DNA of 64,000 nucleotides from Pezizomycotina sp. ARF18. Its lineage: Eukaryota > Ascomycota. The notes beneath the pieces are model-generated. The model was not told the DNA's origin, searched no databases, and saw nothing but the letters and a program-made list of their open reading frames with translations. A program made the translations under genes and the position numbers. Where the stretch lies: the NCBI GenBank assembly GCA_002224055.1, contig AZLU01000024.1, forward strand, positions 27,691-91,690, given 5' to 3'. This document shows positions 11,400-21,873 of this stretch, piece after piece (positions within the stretch are counted from its first letter, which is position 1; the number at the start of each line of letters is the position of its first letter).

Positions 11400-14300
11400 T
11401 TACGCATGTTTAGACACCACGAACTGTAGTCAGAAATAAAAATTAGTCTGCGCTCTTTCTAATTAAGAATTATAAGGGGATAAAGAATTTGCTTTGACTT
11501 ACCAAGCGCACAATCAGGAACCAGCATGATCCCGCGAAACGGAAAGCTGACAGGGCGGCCACAGACCAAAGAACTAAAGAAAGACAAAAAGTTAGAAAAT
11601 GGTGACCCATGAATAACACTTTGTTGATGCACCGTTCGAACTTACCGACTGCCAAGTAAATGGAAGATCTTTGGTCTCTGAGACTTCAATCCAAATCTCT
11701 CACGCCTGCAGTGTTCAGCACCAAGCGCAGAGGCCAAAGTCGTGAATATCACGCCAGAACGACGAAAGATCTGACACCTTATAGTAATCCTCTTGTTTCT
11801 CCTCCGGCTTCTTCGGTCTGACCTCTTTCACAGGCTTCGACTTGAGCTTCTGGGCTGCTTTATGTATTCTTCGTCCAAGTCACCTCCATCGCTAGGAATG
11901 GTAACGTCGACCTGACCATCTTGCTGACTTTGACGACACCCAAATCTGTCAATACCTTATCGTCGCCTTTGGTTCCCCAAGAGATATCGTGGGTGTTGCA
12001 GAAGCGTAGACGTTCAGATGTGACGTAAGATGGCGAGAGGAGGAGAACTGGATGAAGCTCGTGAACATGTGCCATGGCTCAAAAGAAGAGGAAGGATGCT
12101 ACAAAGTATAGGATATAGGTCGACGAAGAGAGATAAGGAGATCCTGAAAACCTGGTTCTGGAATATATGGTTTATCGATAGGTGACCACCGCTGGAATTG
12201 ACTTCAGCTTCACCGCCTGCACGGAGATGAAAATAGCTGCAAAGAGCAGATATACCATGATAACTGCCCAGAAACAGACCATGACGGTATAAAGCTTCAC
12301 GGACCCTTGTGGCCTGTTACCAAGCGAGAGGATGAAACAAGTCAATAGGATGAAAAGGTAGACCCATTCGAAGATGATACCGAGATCTTGCCAGGCGAGA
12401 AGTGAGCGTCAGGTTCGCCCAAAGCCGTAGTCAGGATGCGGAACACGAGGAAGAAATTGCGAGAGCAAACCAGGAGAAAGCATGAAAAATCGTTTTGGTA
12501 CAAGAATTCCAGATGGAACATAAGCTTGCGGAGGAACGAATGCTTGCTTCGCCAGATATCGTAAGTATGAGCCAGAGCATAAACAGCGGCGAAGAAAGAA
12601 CCGTTGAGCCAGCGTCTTCGCTGAAGGATCAGCTCGGGGATGGTATCCGGCACGTCAGTCTCAGCTGACGAGACTTGACGTATGTTAAAACCCAATTACA
12701 GTTGCGTTTGGTGACGAGTTCGAAGCAAAGAATACGATCCTCAGCGAGATACATGTTGGCATCGAAAGAATCCAGATCCTTCGGTACCATGGAGGGTCTC
12801 GCCCTTGAATACTTCTCGAGCGGGCCGTCAGGGACATCTTTTACGTCTCGGGCAGTCCTTTTCGGCTCTGAAGAGCAACATATCTGTAGGCAGAGAAAGC
12901 TCCCGGCAACACGCTAATAAACCGAAAGCGCTTTCAAGTGGCTTGTCAAGAATATTTGACATCTATCAGGTAAATTTGTCAGTAATAGCCGAAGAAAAAA
13001 ATAAAAGGGGGCACAAAACCCATTTATTCAATTAGGGTTCTTACTTTGTACTCGAAATTCTGCGTGGCAACTAGAGGATTAAGAAGCTCCTTCCAGCCAG
13101 GTCCTAACATTGCTTTGATTCACCGCAAGCCCACCACAGGCTGGATTAAGGTCAAAGGCCTTCCACAAGTGGTAGATACTTGTGCCGCCTGTTTAGTACC
13201 AGCGTCAATCAAAACACAAATGTTTGGGTTCAAAACTTGCCCAAAGGCTTCGAAAACCATCTGTGCGAGTTGATCTTTTTCTGATTCTTTTCTTTCAGGC
13301 AGAATAAAACTTGCATCGGAACACAATTCTTCCCGCCAACTTGAACATCAACAAGACCATTCTTGACCTCAAAGTTTACTTGTGTTGTGTACTATAAGCA
13401 CAAAAAATTAGTATACTCATTTTTCCTCAAAAAAAAGTAGCTGTCGCAAGACGAAAAAAAAAAAAAAAAAAAAAAAAGAAATATATTTCATTCTTCTTAT
13501 GACTATACATACCTCGTAAACGTGAGCAGTAACAGGTTTGTCGCCGACAATATTCTTAGCGATACCATCTGGTAGCAGCCCATGAGTGCTAACACGCTCT
13601 TGGTGCGGTCGTTAATCTTCAAACGTCCGTCACTGACGACACAAACGACAACCTTCTTCCAGCCTTCCTCACCCCATGTCTGCGACCGGGTTCGGCTGCA
13701 AAGATATTGTATGTTTTTGATTACACCTCTCATCGTCCGGGCAAACAGTACCTCGTCTTCGTTATACATGGTGACGACGATGAAAAGCTCAGTGTGACGC
13801 TTCTGCGCAAAGAGCTGGGGACGGAGGGTAAATTTTTCTTTCACGAAATCCCTCGGATCGCATGTAACACCGGTATATCTCATGTGAGTAAACTCTCTGG
13901 CGTTCTGTCGCGGTAGCTGATTCAGGAGCTTCGTGGGACGGCAATCTAGCACCAAGTTTCCCTTGTAGAGCTCACCTTTTTCACTGTCTTCACCTCTTCA
14001 CCGTTGGCACCGGGGTCGACGTCGGTTGTGGACGGTTGAAATTCGATTGGTCGTCGAAATCCTGTACTCGGTGTTTGTAGGTATTCGTGGAGGGGATACG
14101 TCTCTTCCATGGGTGAAGGCTGATAGTGATCGTCGTCGAGGCCTTCGGAAACATATGCTTGGTTGTAGCTCCTGGCGGCGAAGGCGTCGGGACGGGGGTG
14201 AGGCGGCTGCTGGCCGTGCGACTGGTACGAGTGAGCGAGGTCTTGTACGGAGTACGTGGGCTGCAAGACCATCTCATCCTCGTAATACGCGGGTGATACT

Positions 14301-14570
14301 CCGCCTTGATGGTGTGGGTTCAGCTGCTGCTGGTGATACTGCTGCGCGGCATAATCATCGAAGGGATTGTGTCCGTCGTGCTGCTCCTGCTGCGGCGCAT
14401 TACCGTAATGGTAGCCGGGCTGGTTCTCGTACGCGTGGCTCGGCGACGGCGTACGGCGTGGTCCATTAGCGGTGAATGTGGGCTTGCTGGATGGGGATCG
14501 TAAGGTCCTTGCCTTTGAAAATCCAGTCTTGAATAAGGATCATTGTGAGGGTTATGTTGTGCTGCGCCAT
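11400..14570 (-). CDS. Chitin synthase, division 1 (class I-III type), frameshifted
   Basis: Processive plasma-membrane glycosyltransferase that makes chitin from UDP-GlcNAc. The start is the ATG at 14570. A long Gln/His/Pro-rich cytosolic N-terminus ([16 protein letters not shown]) precedes the chitin synthase N domain ([38 protein letters not shown]). Catalytic-core landmarks follow in order: VLIDAGTK near 13190, [14 protein letters not shown] near 12750 (EDR motif) and the product-binding QRRRW at 12623-12609. The C-terminus is hydrophobic ([18 protein letters not shown]), then a small last exon FVVSKHA with TAA at 11400-11402 after the intron at 11423-11485 (donor GTAAGT; branch CTGAC next to the acceptor). 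Several introns are visible, one with a sense-strand T23 tract at about 13456-13478. Frame breaks occur in most exons (for example near 13925, 13570 and 12500), but catalytic motifs are intact. The exact class cannot be decided by eye. Confidence 0.9.
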
Positions 14571-16311
14571 CTTCTAGGTCGCCCTCTACTTTACGTAGAG
14601 AAGAGCAGAAGACTAATCTGAGGGGAAAGGGATCGTCCCCCTTTTTTTTTTTTTTTTTTTTTCACGAGGAAAATTTAAAACCGAACAATCCTCTCTTCCT
14701 CTCCCTAAACTAATACTTATATCTATGTTAGAAAAAGCATCGATACATAATCAAGGAAGAAAATTAAAGCTAACGAAAAATTAAAAGAAGAGCAAAATCA
14801 ATAGCGACAGTGTGAGTATAGATACAGAAATATAAAAGGGGTGGGTTTTAAATAGGGAAAGGAGAAAACGGCGCTTCGGACCCAAAAGTCTTGAACGGTT
14901 ACAAAGTTGTATAGATAAAGTAAGCAACCAGAAATAATGACTCTTGCCTATCATATCGTTAATATGTAGGAACCATAGAGAATGGGAAAGGGAAACATCT
15001 CGATATGTAAGTATTGTCTTACACTCTTTTTAGCCGTTTACTTACCTGGATAGCTATGGACGATAGGGATCAGGAACTGTTTTATGTCAAAAAGGGTTTT
15101 TAGCGACTTCGATGTTACACCGCGGACTGTTTCTCAAGAACAACCAGAGAAGAAAGACAAAACACCCTTCTTCCTTCCCGAGGAGGCTTTTGAGAGAAAT
15201 AATTATATAAATATAGAAATAGCACTATAGCAATAAATATGGAGGAGAAAAGTAAAGGCGATAGAGGGGAAATGGAGGAGGAAGGAAGAAAGGAAGGAAG
15301 AAGAAGGGAAAAAAGAACTGGAGAGATAGCAAGCATTAGTAGAGTATGCTTTTTTTTTTTTTTTTTTTTTTTCTTATTCCTTCTCAAGAGCGCGCTGGGC
15401 ACTGACTGCTTCTGCAATGGATTGGAGCTTCAGCTGAAGACCGAAGAAATGTGATGATTTGGTTGGAGAGGTGCTAGGTGGACGATCAGATCCTTCTTTA
15501 CCTTACTTACCCCTACGTAATGAAAAAAAAAAAAAAAAAGGAAACTGTGCGCTATGTACGTATTTATTTGGTTGCGAATGGCGACTGCAGAAACCACCAC
15601 CAACTACTTCCTGCTGATAATTACCAGGAATTACCTGTAGACTGTCGCTAAAAACAATCGTATATTCTCGCCTTTGCGACAGGTGTCAAGGGGGAATTTT
15701 TTTTTTTTTTTTTTAAAAAAAATAAATAATAATATAATAATAATAATAATAATAAAATAAAAGCGTCCCGTTGACAATTGCAGAGCCAGTTCTTATACAA
15801 AGGTGTACGAGTTTTCCTTTGGGTTATAAATGCTTTATAAGTAGCCGCTTTTGAATGATATATATACTTAATATTACTATCAAATTATATTATCGTAGAA
15901 AGGCGCAGCGAGCGGCCGCGTGTATCTCCTCAATATAGTAGTTTGTGTGGTGTTTTTTTTTTTTGATACTACTTATTTAAAAAAAAAAAGCCTCGTGAGA
16001 TCGGGGATTATATCCTTTTTCAGTTATCGTTATTTCAGACTAGAATTGCAGGGCTGGTACTTTTTCGCATCATACGATTCCTTTTCTATCATTCTTTTGC
16101 TTCCAGAAGACAATAATCAGATATCGAAGTACTTAGCAGTTAGTTGCACCCTTCTATTTCTTCTCTTCAACTGATATTTTGGTCCACATCTATCTAGGTA
16201 AGTGCCCCCGAGAAAAGTTTCGCCTTATAAATAATAACAGAGGAGAGACGTTTTACTGCCGAGGCAGTGCAAAAACCTGAGGAACGAAGTCCTCCTCACC
16301 CCTTGCTAGTC

Positions 16312-16338
16312 TTTTCTAACTTTTCTAACTTTTCTAAC
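16312..16338. repeat. Tandem 9-mer TTTTCTAAC x3
   Basis: Three perfect head-to-tail copies of TTTTCTAAC. The unit contains the branch-site-like CTAAC, but no gene flanks it to make a splicing role likely. It is best described as a short tandem repeat. Confidence 0.85.
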
Positions 16339-17136
16339 TTTTTTTCCAATTTGGAAGAATATCAATGCGGCTGATCTCTCGAGGTGAAAAGCTCAAGTTC
16401 AGGCCTTGGTGCGCATGCAGACATGCATGCTTTTTTTTTTTTTTTTTTTAACTAGGCGCGCAATCGTTTTCGCAATCGTTTTACTTCTACTCCTCATTAT
16501 TCCCCTCCAAGGGATAATGGCGGATTCTACCCCAGAAGCATTTCCAGCAGTTTCCATTGCCTTTTCTTCATGGTCTCTGCCTAATATTGAATATCAGGTC
16601 CAGCAATGAGGTCAAACATCTTTTTATGCTTCAAGCACGTGCGTACAAGTATCGAATTAAATTTCGAATTCTTTTTTTAGCTCAAGATTCCCACACTCCC
16701 TCGTGGCGCGGGGCGCGGGCGAGGGCGAGGGCGAATAAATTCAACCCTATACCACCACACAAACGAAAAGTAGACGAAAAAAGAATGAAGAATAACGAGT
16801 GGGGGATCTGCTGCTATCCCCTGCTATCAGAACTGCAAAGCCTTCTGAGGCTGACAGACAAGGCATTAGTACTTTTTTTTTTTTTTTTTGACCAACAAAG
16901 AATACTAAGTACTTACAAAAGCAGATATCATTTTCCCGCCTTTTCTTTCTGCTTTTTTTCGTGTCTGATCAGCATACGATGACATGTATTGCAATATACT
17001 TGAATATCTATCATTCATATTATATATATAATTTCTTGAACGCAAAAGATTGGACCGGTCTGGGCTTTCTAAGGTTAGGTGAAATGCAACATTTTAATTT
17101 GGTCCAGTCGAGCTGCTTATACCCCAACTTTCTTTC

Positions 17137-17181
<45 letters not shown>
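17137..17181. repeat. T14-A31 junction palindrome
   Basis: A run of about 14 T followed directly by about 31 A. The T arm can pair with the adjoining A arm as a perfect snap-back. It lies about 130 bp upstream of the phosphatase start codon, where poly(dA:dT) would be expected to keep nucleosomes off the promoter. That role is inferred from general knowledge of fungal promoters. Confidence 0.8.
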
Positions 17182-17182
<1 letters not shown>

Positions 17183-17264
17183 GCTCAATTCGGTTGTGAA
17201 TTCTGAATACCCAAATTCCGCTGCCTATATACTCAAATAACCAATAATATATCCTAAAACAAAA

Positions 17265-17270
17265 TATAAA
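17265..17270 (+). promoter_or_regulatory. Candidate TATA box of the LMW-PTP gene
   Basis: TATAAA lies 45 bp upstream of the phosphatase ATG and 84 bp downstream of the T/A tract. Position and match fit a TATA element, but the surroundings are AT-rich and chance matches are common. Confidence 0.35.
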
Positions 17271-17314
17271 AGATAAAAGTTGATACTGTGTGACATTAGA
17301 AATTGATCAGAGAC

Positions 17315-18076
17315 ATGTCTGAAGAAGGGAAACTGTCAGTCCTTATGGTTTGTGAAAGCTATACTATTTCCACGGTTCCTTACATACGCTCAAAGCTGAA
17401 GCTCAAAATGAGAGGGATGCACTATTAACCGGAATTCTGCACGGAAGTAGGTATGCTTAGGCAACATCTGCCGCTCCGCTATGGCGGAAGCTGTCCTTAA
17501 GGACACCGTCGCGAAGAAAGGTCTATCAGACAAATTTGGACGCATTGATAGCGCCGGAACGGCCTGTACGTGGAGAGCCTCTATACAGCGAATATATGAA
17601 GCAAATAGCTGATAGCTCAATGATTGAATCTTTGCAAAAAGCTTATCACATCGGATCTCGGCCCGATCGCCGCGCGATAGCAGAATGCCACAAGCACAAC
17701 GTCGAGATTGAGCACAGAGCACGACAGTATCAACGACGGACTTTGGCGAATTCGACTACATATTCGCCATGGACGAGTCGAACTCGAAGACCTCGAGGAG
17801 ATGAAGCCGAGGAATTCAAAGGCAAAAAGGTAAGGTTCACTTCTGGCGGGAAAGGGGGTGCTTGCAAACGGCGAGCAGGAAATGTTGTACGACAGCTTAA
17901 CCACGAAGCCATTTTTATTCCTTAGTTATGATGTTCGGCGTTGAGAACTACGACGGTCTGAAAGGGTCGGCCCCGTCGTCGTTGATCCGTATTATGGGGA
18001 TACGTCTGGATTTTCTGAGAACTTTGCACAGTTGACAGCCTTTAGCGAAAGATTTATAGAGCAGGTCACAGGATAA
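17315..18076 (+). CDS. Low-molecular-weight protein tyrosine phosphatase, four exons
   Basis: Cytosolic phosphatase of the LMW-PTP (Ltp1/Stp1/ACP1) family. Splicing exon 1 (17315-17347) to exon 2 (17451-17565) gives MSEEGKLSVLM-VCLGNICRS, recreating the CX5R catalytic loop near the N-terminus. Exon 3 starts at 17642 (YHIGSRPDRRAIAECHKHNVE, then HRARQ and FDYIFAMDESN). Exon 4 starts at 17926 (MFGVENYDGLKG, then the general-acid motif DPYYGD and FSERFIEQVTG, TAA at 18074-18076). Introns are 17348-17450, 17566-17641 and 17830-17925, all GT..AG. Length is normal for the family. Three single-base defects break the frame: a missing G after 17727 (CAG.TATCA), a missing C near 17783 (AA.CTC) and an indel in the C run near 17971. 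All catalytic residues (Cys, Arg, Asp) are present, so the native gene is presumably intact. Confidence 0.93.
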
Positions 18077-18570
18077 AAGTCGTAGGGAAGGTTACAGGCA
18101 GGAGATGAGAAGGAAAAGGAAAAGAATACTGGTTGTTTTCATGGGTTCAGATGGCTGCTCCAGAGTGCCTTCCGCAAGTCTCCCCTAAATCCGTTTTTGG
18201 TTATATACGCATAGATCCATTCCGTCCTTTCATGCAGTGGAATGTTTGTCATTGTGTCCTATGATCTTGAGTACTTAGGTTACTAGAATTACAGAAAGAG
18301 AGTATATCCATATATACAGAAAGAAAAAAAATAGGCGGCGGAAATTATAGGGAATTTGGTCTTAAATTCTTGAAGGCAGCATGCTTTGTCCCGAAAAAAA
18401 AAAAAAAAAAAAATCAACCGAATATGAAATAACTAAGTTCCCTCGTGCGTTGTTTATACGTATACATGGTGGAAATATGAACAAAAGTAGTGTGAGTAGG
18501 TGAATCGGGTGTGTATTTTATATCAAGGCGGAGAAATCGGTAGAAGAACAAAGTGGAAGAGGTAAGAAGT

Positions 18571-19561
18571 CTAGGGGCGAAATTCGTCACCAGGTATAGT
18601 ATTGATGTTGACCTGTGATGGGCCGGCTCGGTAGCTGCACCATGGTTTTTTCCTCCACCTCTTTGCTTCCTTTTCATGAGCTATTCTCTCCCTCGTCTTT
18701 TCTTCCTTTAGGACGAACGGTAATCGAGGTGTAAGGTTTCGTGAGGCGTTGATCCTTCCATACGCTCTTCCTCGAGTTCCTTGTCGGAGTGCCCCGGCCA
18801 ACCCAAGCTTGATCGATATAGGTCTTCTGAGGTCAAAGTCTCGCGTCACAGCTGCTTCTGCTTCTGCTTGCTTTAGGTGCTTTAAACTTCCCTGAGCCGC
18901 TTTCTTCTTGCGAACCCGCATCTGACCTTCGCTTCGGCAATGTTCTTGCCCGAAATTTGCCGAGCGAGCGGCCCGAGCTTCTTCCGGACGTCTTGAAGAA
19001 GTGGGATTTAGCCAGTGGCTTTTCTCGACTGCGCTATTTTCTGGCTTCCGCCGTTAGGACCCGCGCGCTTCACCATCCGCAGACGCGCTTTCCGTAAGAC
19101 ACATCGGATCAATGGGGGTTCCCGGTATCTCAGGTATAGCTTGCTTCTCCTCCGTCGCGCAGGCCCTTTGCAAGCAGCGGCCTTCGCCTTCCTTCTCCAC
19201 ACGGCTACTCCTTCTTCCCCTCGCGGCTGTTCTCCACCTTCGGTTCCAGATCGACGTCTTCGCAAGCGACGCGCGCTTGAGGTTTATCTTCGGTTTCTCT
19301 CATCTTCTCCGTGCGCCTTGGGCTTTTTCCGTAGCAGTTCTTCTATATTCGTAGCATTAGGTCCGATTGTTTTCTTCTTTTTTCCGAAGCTGCCGAAACC
19401 CCAGAGCTGACGGACTTGCGCGGGCCGTTGCGAGTACTGGCATTCAGTGCCGTGGACCAGCAGGCATGCCGTCGTCCCAGAAGTCGGCGGAGCGCCCGTA
19501 ACCGAGGCATTGTAGCATTGACGTCCTGTAGATAGAGTAAGCTTTGTTGATGAACATACAT
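18571..19561 (-). CDS. Unassigned Lys/Arg-rich protein, probably nuclear, frameshifted
   Basis: A GC-richer block with long open frames on the minus strand; the 494 bp before it (18077-18570) hold nothing recognisable beyond an A19 tract near 18394. Coding-like text moves between frames: GFGSFGKKKKTIGPNATNIE and a short Arg-rich stretch, then KQAIPEIPGTPIDPMCLTES, then a basic region (KSHFFKTSGRSSGRSLGKFR), then KKKAAQGSLKHLKQAEAEA and a C-terminal segment ending NINTIPGDEFRP before a TAG at about 18573. The last part contains a probable helix (KEEKTRERIAHEKEAKRW). I do not recognise a domain. The highly basic composition suggests a nucleolar or chromatin protein. Start and exon limits are not determined. 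Confidence 0.45.
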
Positions 19562-21844
19562 GTGTTTTATAATTGATATCTTAATCCGTTAATCCATTTC
19601 GTTCTACCTTCTTTTCTTACCTGATCGTATAGCCAACGAGGTTAGCGCCTCAGCTGTGTCGTCATTGCATGAGGCTTCCTCTCTCCCTCTCTTGCGAAAC
19701 CCAATTGTGCCCCTGTTGGAACCGATCGCTTTTTGTTTTCTTCAAGGTAGCTGTTTATTGGTGATACTATATGCCTCGCTAACCCTCAAGGGAAGAAATT
19801 TTTGGTGTTGTTTGAGAAAGTAGTGATTAGTAACTAAGTGTGTGTGCTGTTTGTTGTGTGACATGGCGTGCCCAAGAATCATCTAATGTGCCAAGATCTC
19901 TTGATTTGATGTATCGTGTAAATAGCCTTGCAGTTCTAGTTCGCAACAGGAAAGGTGGAGGATCACAGTTGATTACTTGATTATTATTGTTAAATAACTC
20001 AAAGAACAGAGCATCTGGAAGTCAAAACGGGAGGTATCAAAAGCGAATTCTTATTATTGTAAATACTACGGTGTGGAGAGTAGGTACAAGACAAGTCGGA
20101 TACCTCCAGCTCGCAACTGAATTACTTGAGGTGCACAATGCGCTGCAATGCAATGAGGACAGTTTCGAATTCCCTCATATCTGATGGTTGCTCATCTAAA
20201 AAGAGATCTTCTAAGTGAAACAGAAGCACTTCAAATACTCATGTCAAGTTTCTACAATGGAAAAGTAGAAATTGCTTAAATACTTTGGCTTGAGATGCCT
20301 CTCAGGAAGCTGGCTGATCATAGAAGGCGGCCATTTATTTAATTCGAAGACTTTCATACATTTATTCGTGTTAACCAAGCACAAATGATAGTATCAAAAT
20401 ATATATTTCGAAAGCCGCAATGTACAGAACGTATCCTAATGAGCTTATCTTGAAATCGTTCGGAATGGCAGGTAGAGACGCTATACTATCTTATGGATCA
20501 AAAAAAATTTTTTTTTTGTTACATCACTAGAGAGGACTATGGATCCAAAAATGAAAATGAGACAATCGTTTTCGGCACTGGTCAAGGCCTCCATACTCAC
20601 CTTGAGGATTCACATCCTTTCTCCTCCTGTAACGTCTACCTATACTCACCGGCTATAAGGGATAATAGATCATCATCAGCTCGTACCTTAAGCGGAGACG
20701 AATTTATAATTAAAAATAACTGTATATTAATACTTACTAAATATAATGAAAAAGGCCAAGTGGTTTCTTCACCTTGATTATTCACTTTAGCTCCTGTTCC
20801 TCTCACGCTTCTCCTTTTTACGACTTCGACTGCAAGGTACCAAAAGAGAAATACCTGAGTCCCCACACAACACAGCCCACGTTTCCCAGGTACTCACCTC
20901 ACATTCACATTCTTTAACCCCACGGTCTCAAAACGCCCCCACGCTCGCGCTCCTTGATGGAAAATATATATATATTTTTCAATCCCAGATTAAAAATCCT
21001 GCACTGGGATCGAGGTGGCGCGCCATGGCGTCAAATTAAAAAAAAAATGCAAAGCAAACAAACGAAAATCAAAAAGGGAGCCACCTGTTTCACCAGAAGG
21101 CGCTATTACGGGCATATAACAAATGCTACTATATATCACTTTCTTATTTGTTCTTTCTTTTGTTGCTCTTATTGTGTATTATATATATTTATAGAAGCTC
21201 CAGTGGAGCTCCAGTGGGTGTGCGCTCGAGACTCACCTAGAACCACCGCCAAAGATTGAAAAAGGCTTCTCATGATAACCCTGCAAGCTGGTCATTGCGT
21301 GCATGCAGGAGAAAGCAAGAAAAATGCCGCCTATATGAGGTCAGTTCGGGTTATTTCCCAGGTACCGAGGTATCCATTATTTTAGCTCAAGAGTATGCGA
21401 ATTCAGGTCCACGGACCTGGCACCAAACAGCCTTCGCTCTCAAAGTATTGCCCCAACTTGGCGGAATTCTGGCGGGGTTCGGCTTTTTTGGTCTCCCACT
21501 CTGCTACTTGTCCTAAAATGTAATATATGTAAAGTACAATTGAGTGTCTAATAAAGTATCAGATAACAAAAAGATACCTACATACTGATAGACTTAACCG
21601 TCCAATGTCTGAAAGGACATATATTATTATAAACAAATACCTAACAATGTGGACTATCGTGGTTTTTTCTGCTGAGCGGAGACATTCCAGTTCTATTCGC
21701 GGTTTCGCATTCTGACGCATCCCCCCCAACCATGCACTGTTAGCGAGCTCCAGCTCGCCGGTTGAAGGGAATTGCTTAAGCGAGTTCGGGGCTCCACTGC
21801 TGCTTGCTTGAGATATGATCGTTAATATACATAAAGGTCATATT

Positions 21845-21873
21845 AAAAAAAAAATTTTTTTAAAAAAAAAAAA
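21845..21873. repeat. A10-T7-A12 palindromic tract
   Basis: Alternating A and T homopolymers that can fold on themselves. Similar A-T junctions occur at 20500-20517 (A8-T10) and 23257-23281 (A15-T10). No coding sequence or element ends are associated with them. Confidence 0.8.

Larger units (their letters stand above)
14571..17264. other. Intergenic region between divergent CHS and LMW-PTP genes
   Basis: About 2.7 kb of AT-rich sequence forming the divergent upstream region of two genes. It contains a T20 tract near 14643, a T22 tract near 15350, an (AAT)n patch at about 15722-15764, a T18-A9 junction at about 15697-15723 and a GC-rich purine run near 16709-16735. No coding sequence is supported. 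The Phe-rich frames are translations of T tracts. Confidence 0.5.

Noticed and set aside
16312-16338. CRISPR-like or regulatory array
   Set aside because: Only three 9-mers with no spacers. A simple tandem repeat explains it.
4719-18076. Functional gene cluster of FLC-like protein, chitin synthase and phosphatase (cell-wall island)
   Set aside because: Two wall-related genes are near each other, but the spacing is large, orientations differ and unrelated genes intervene. This is ordinary genomic neighbourhood.
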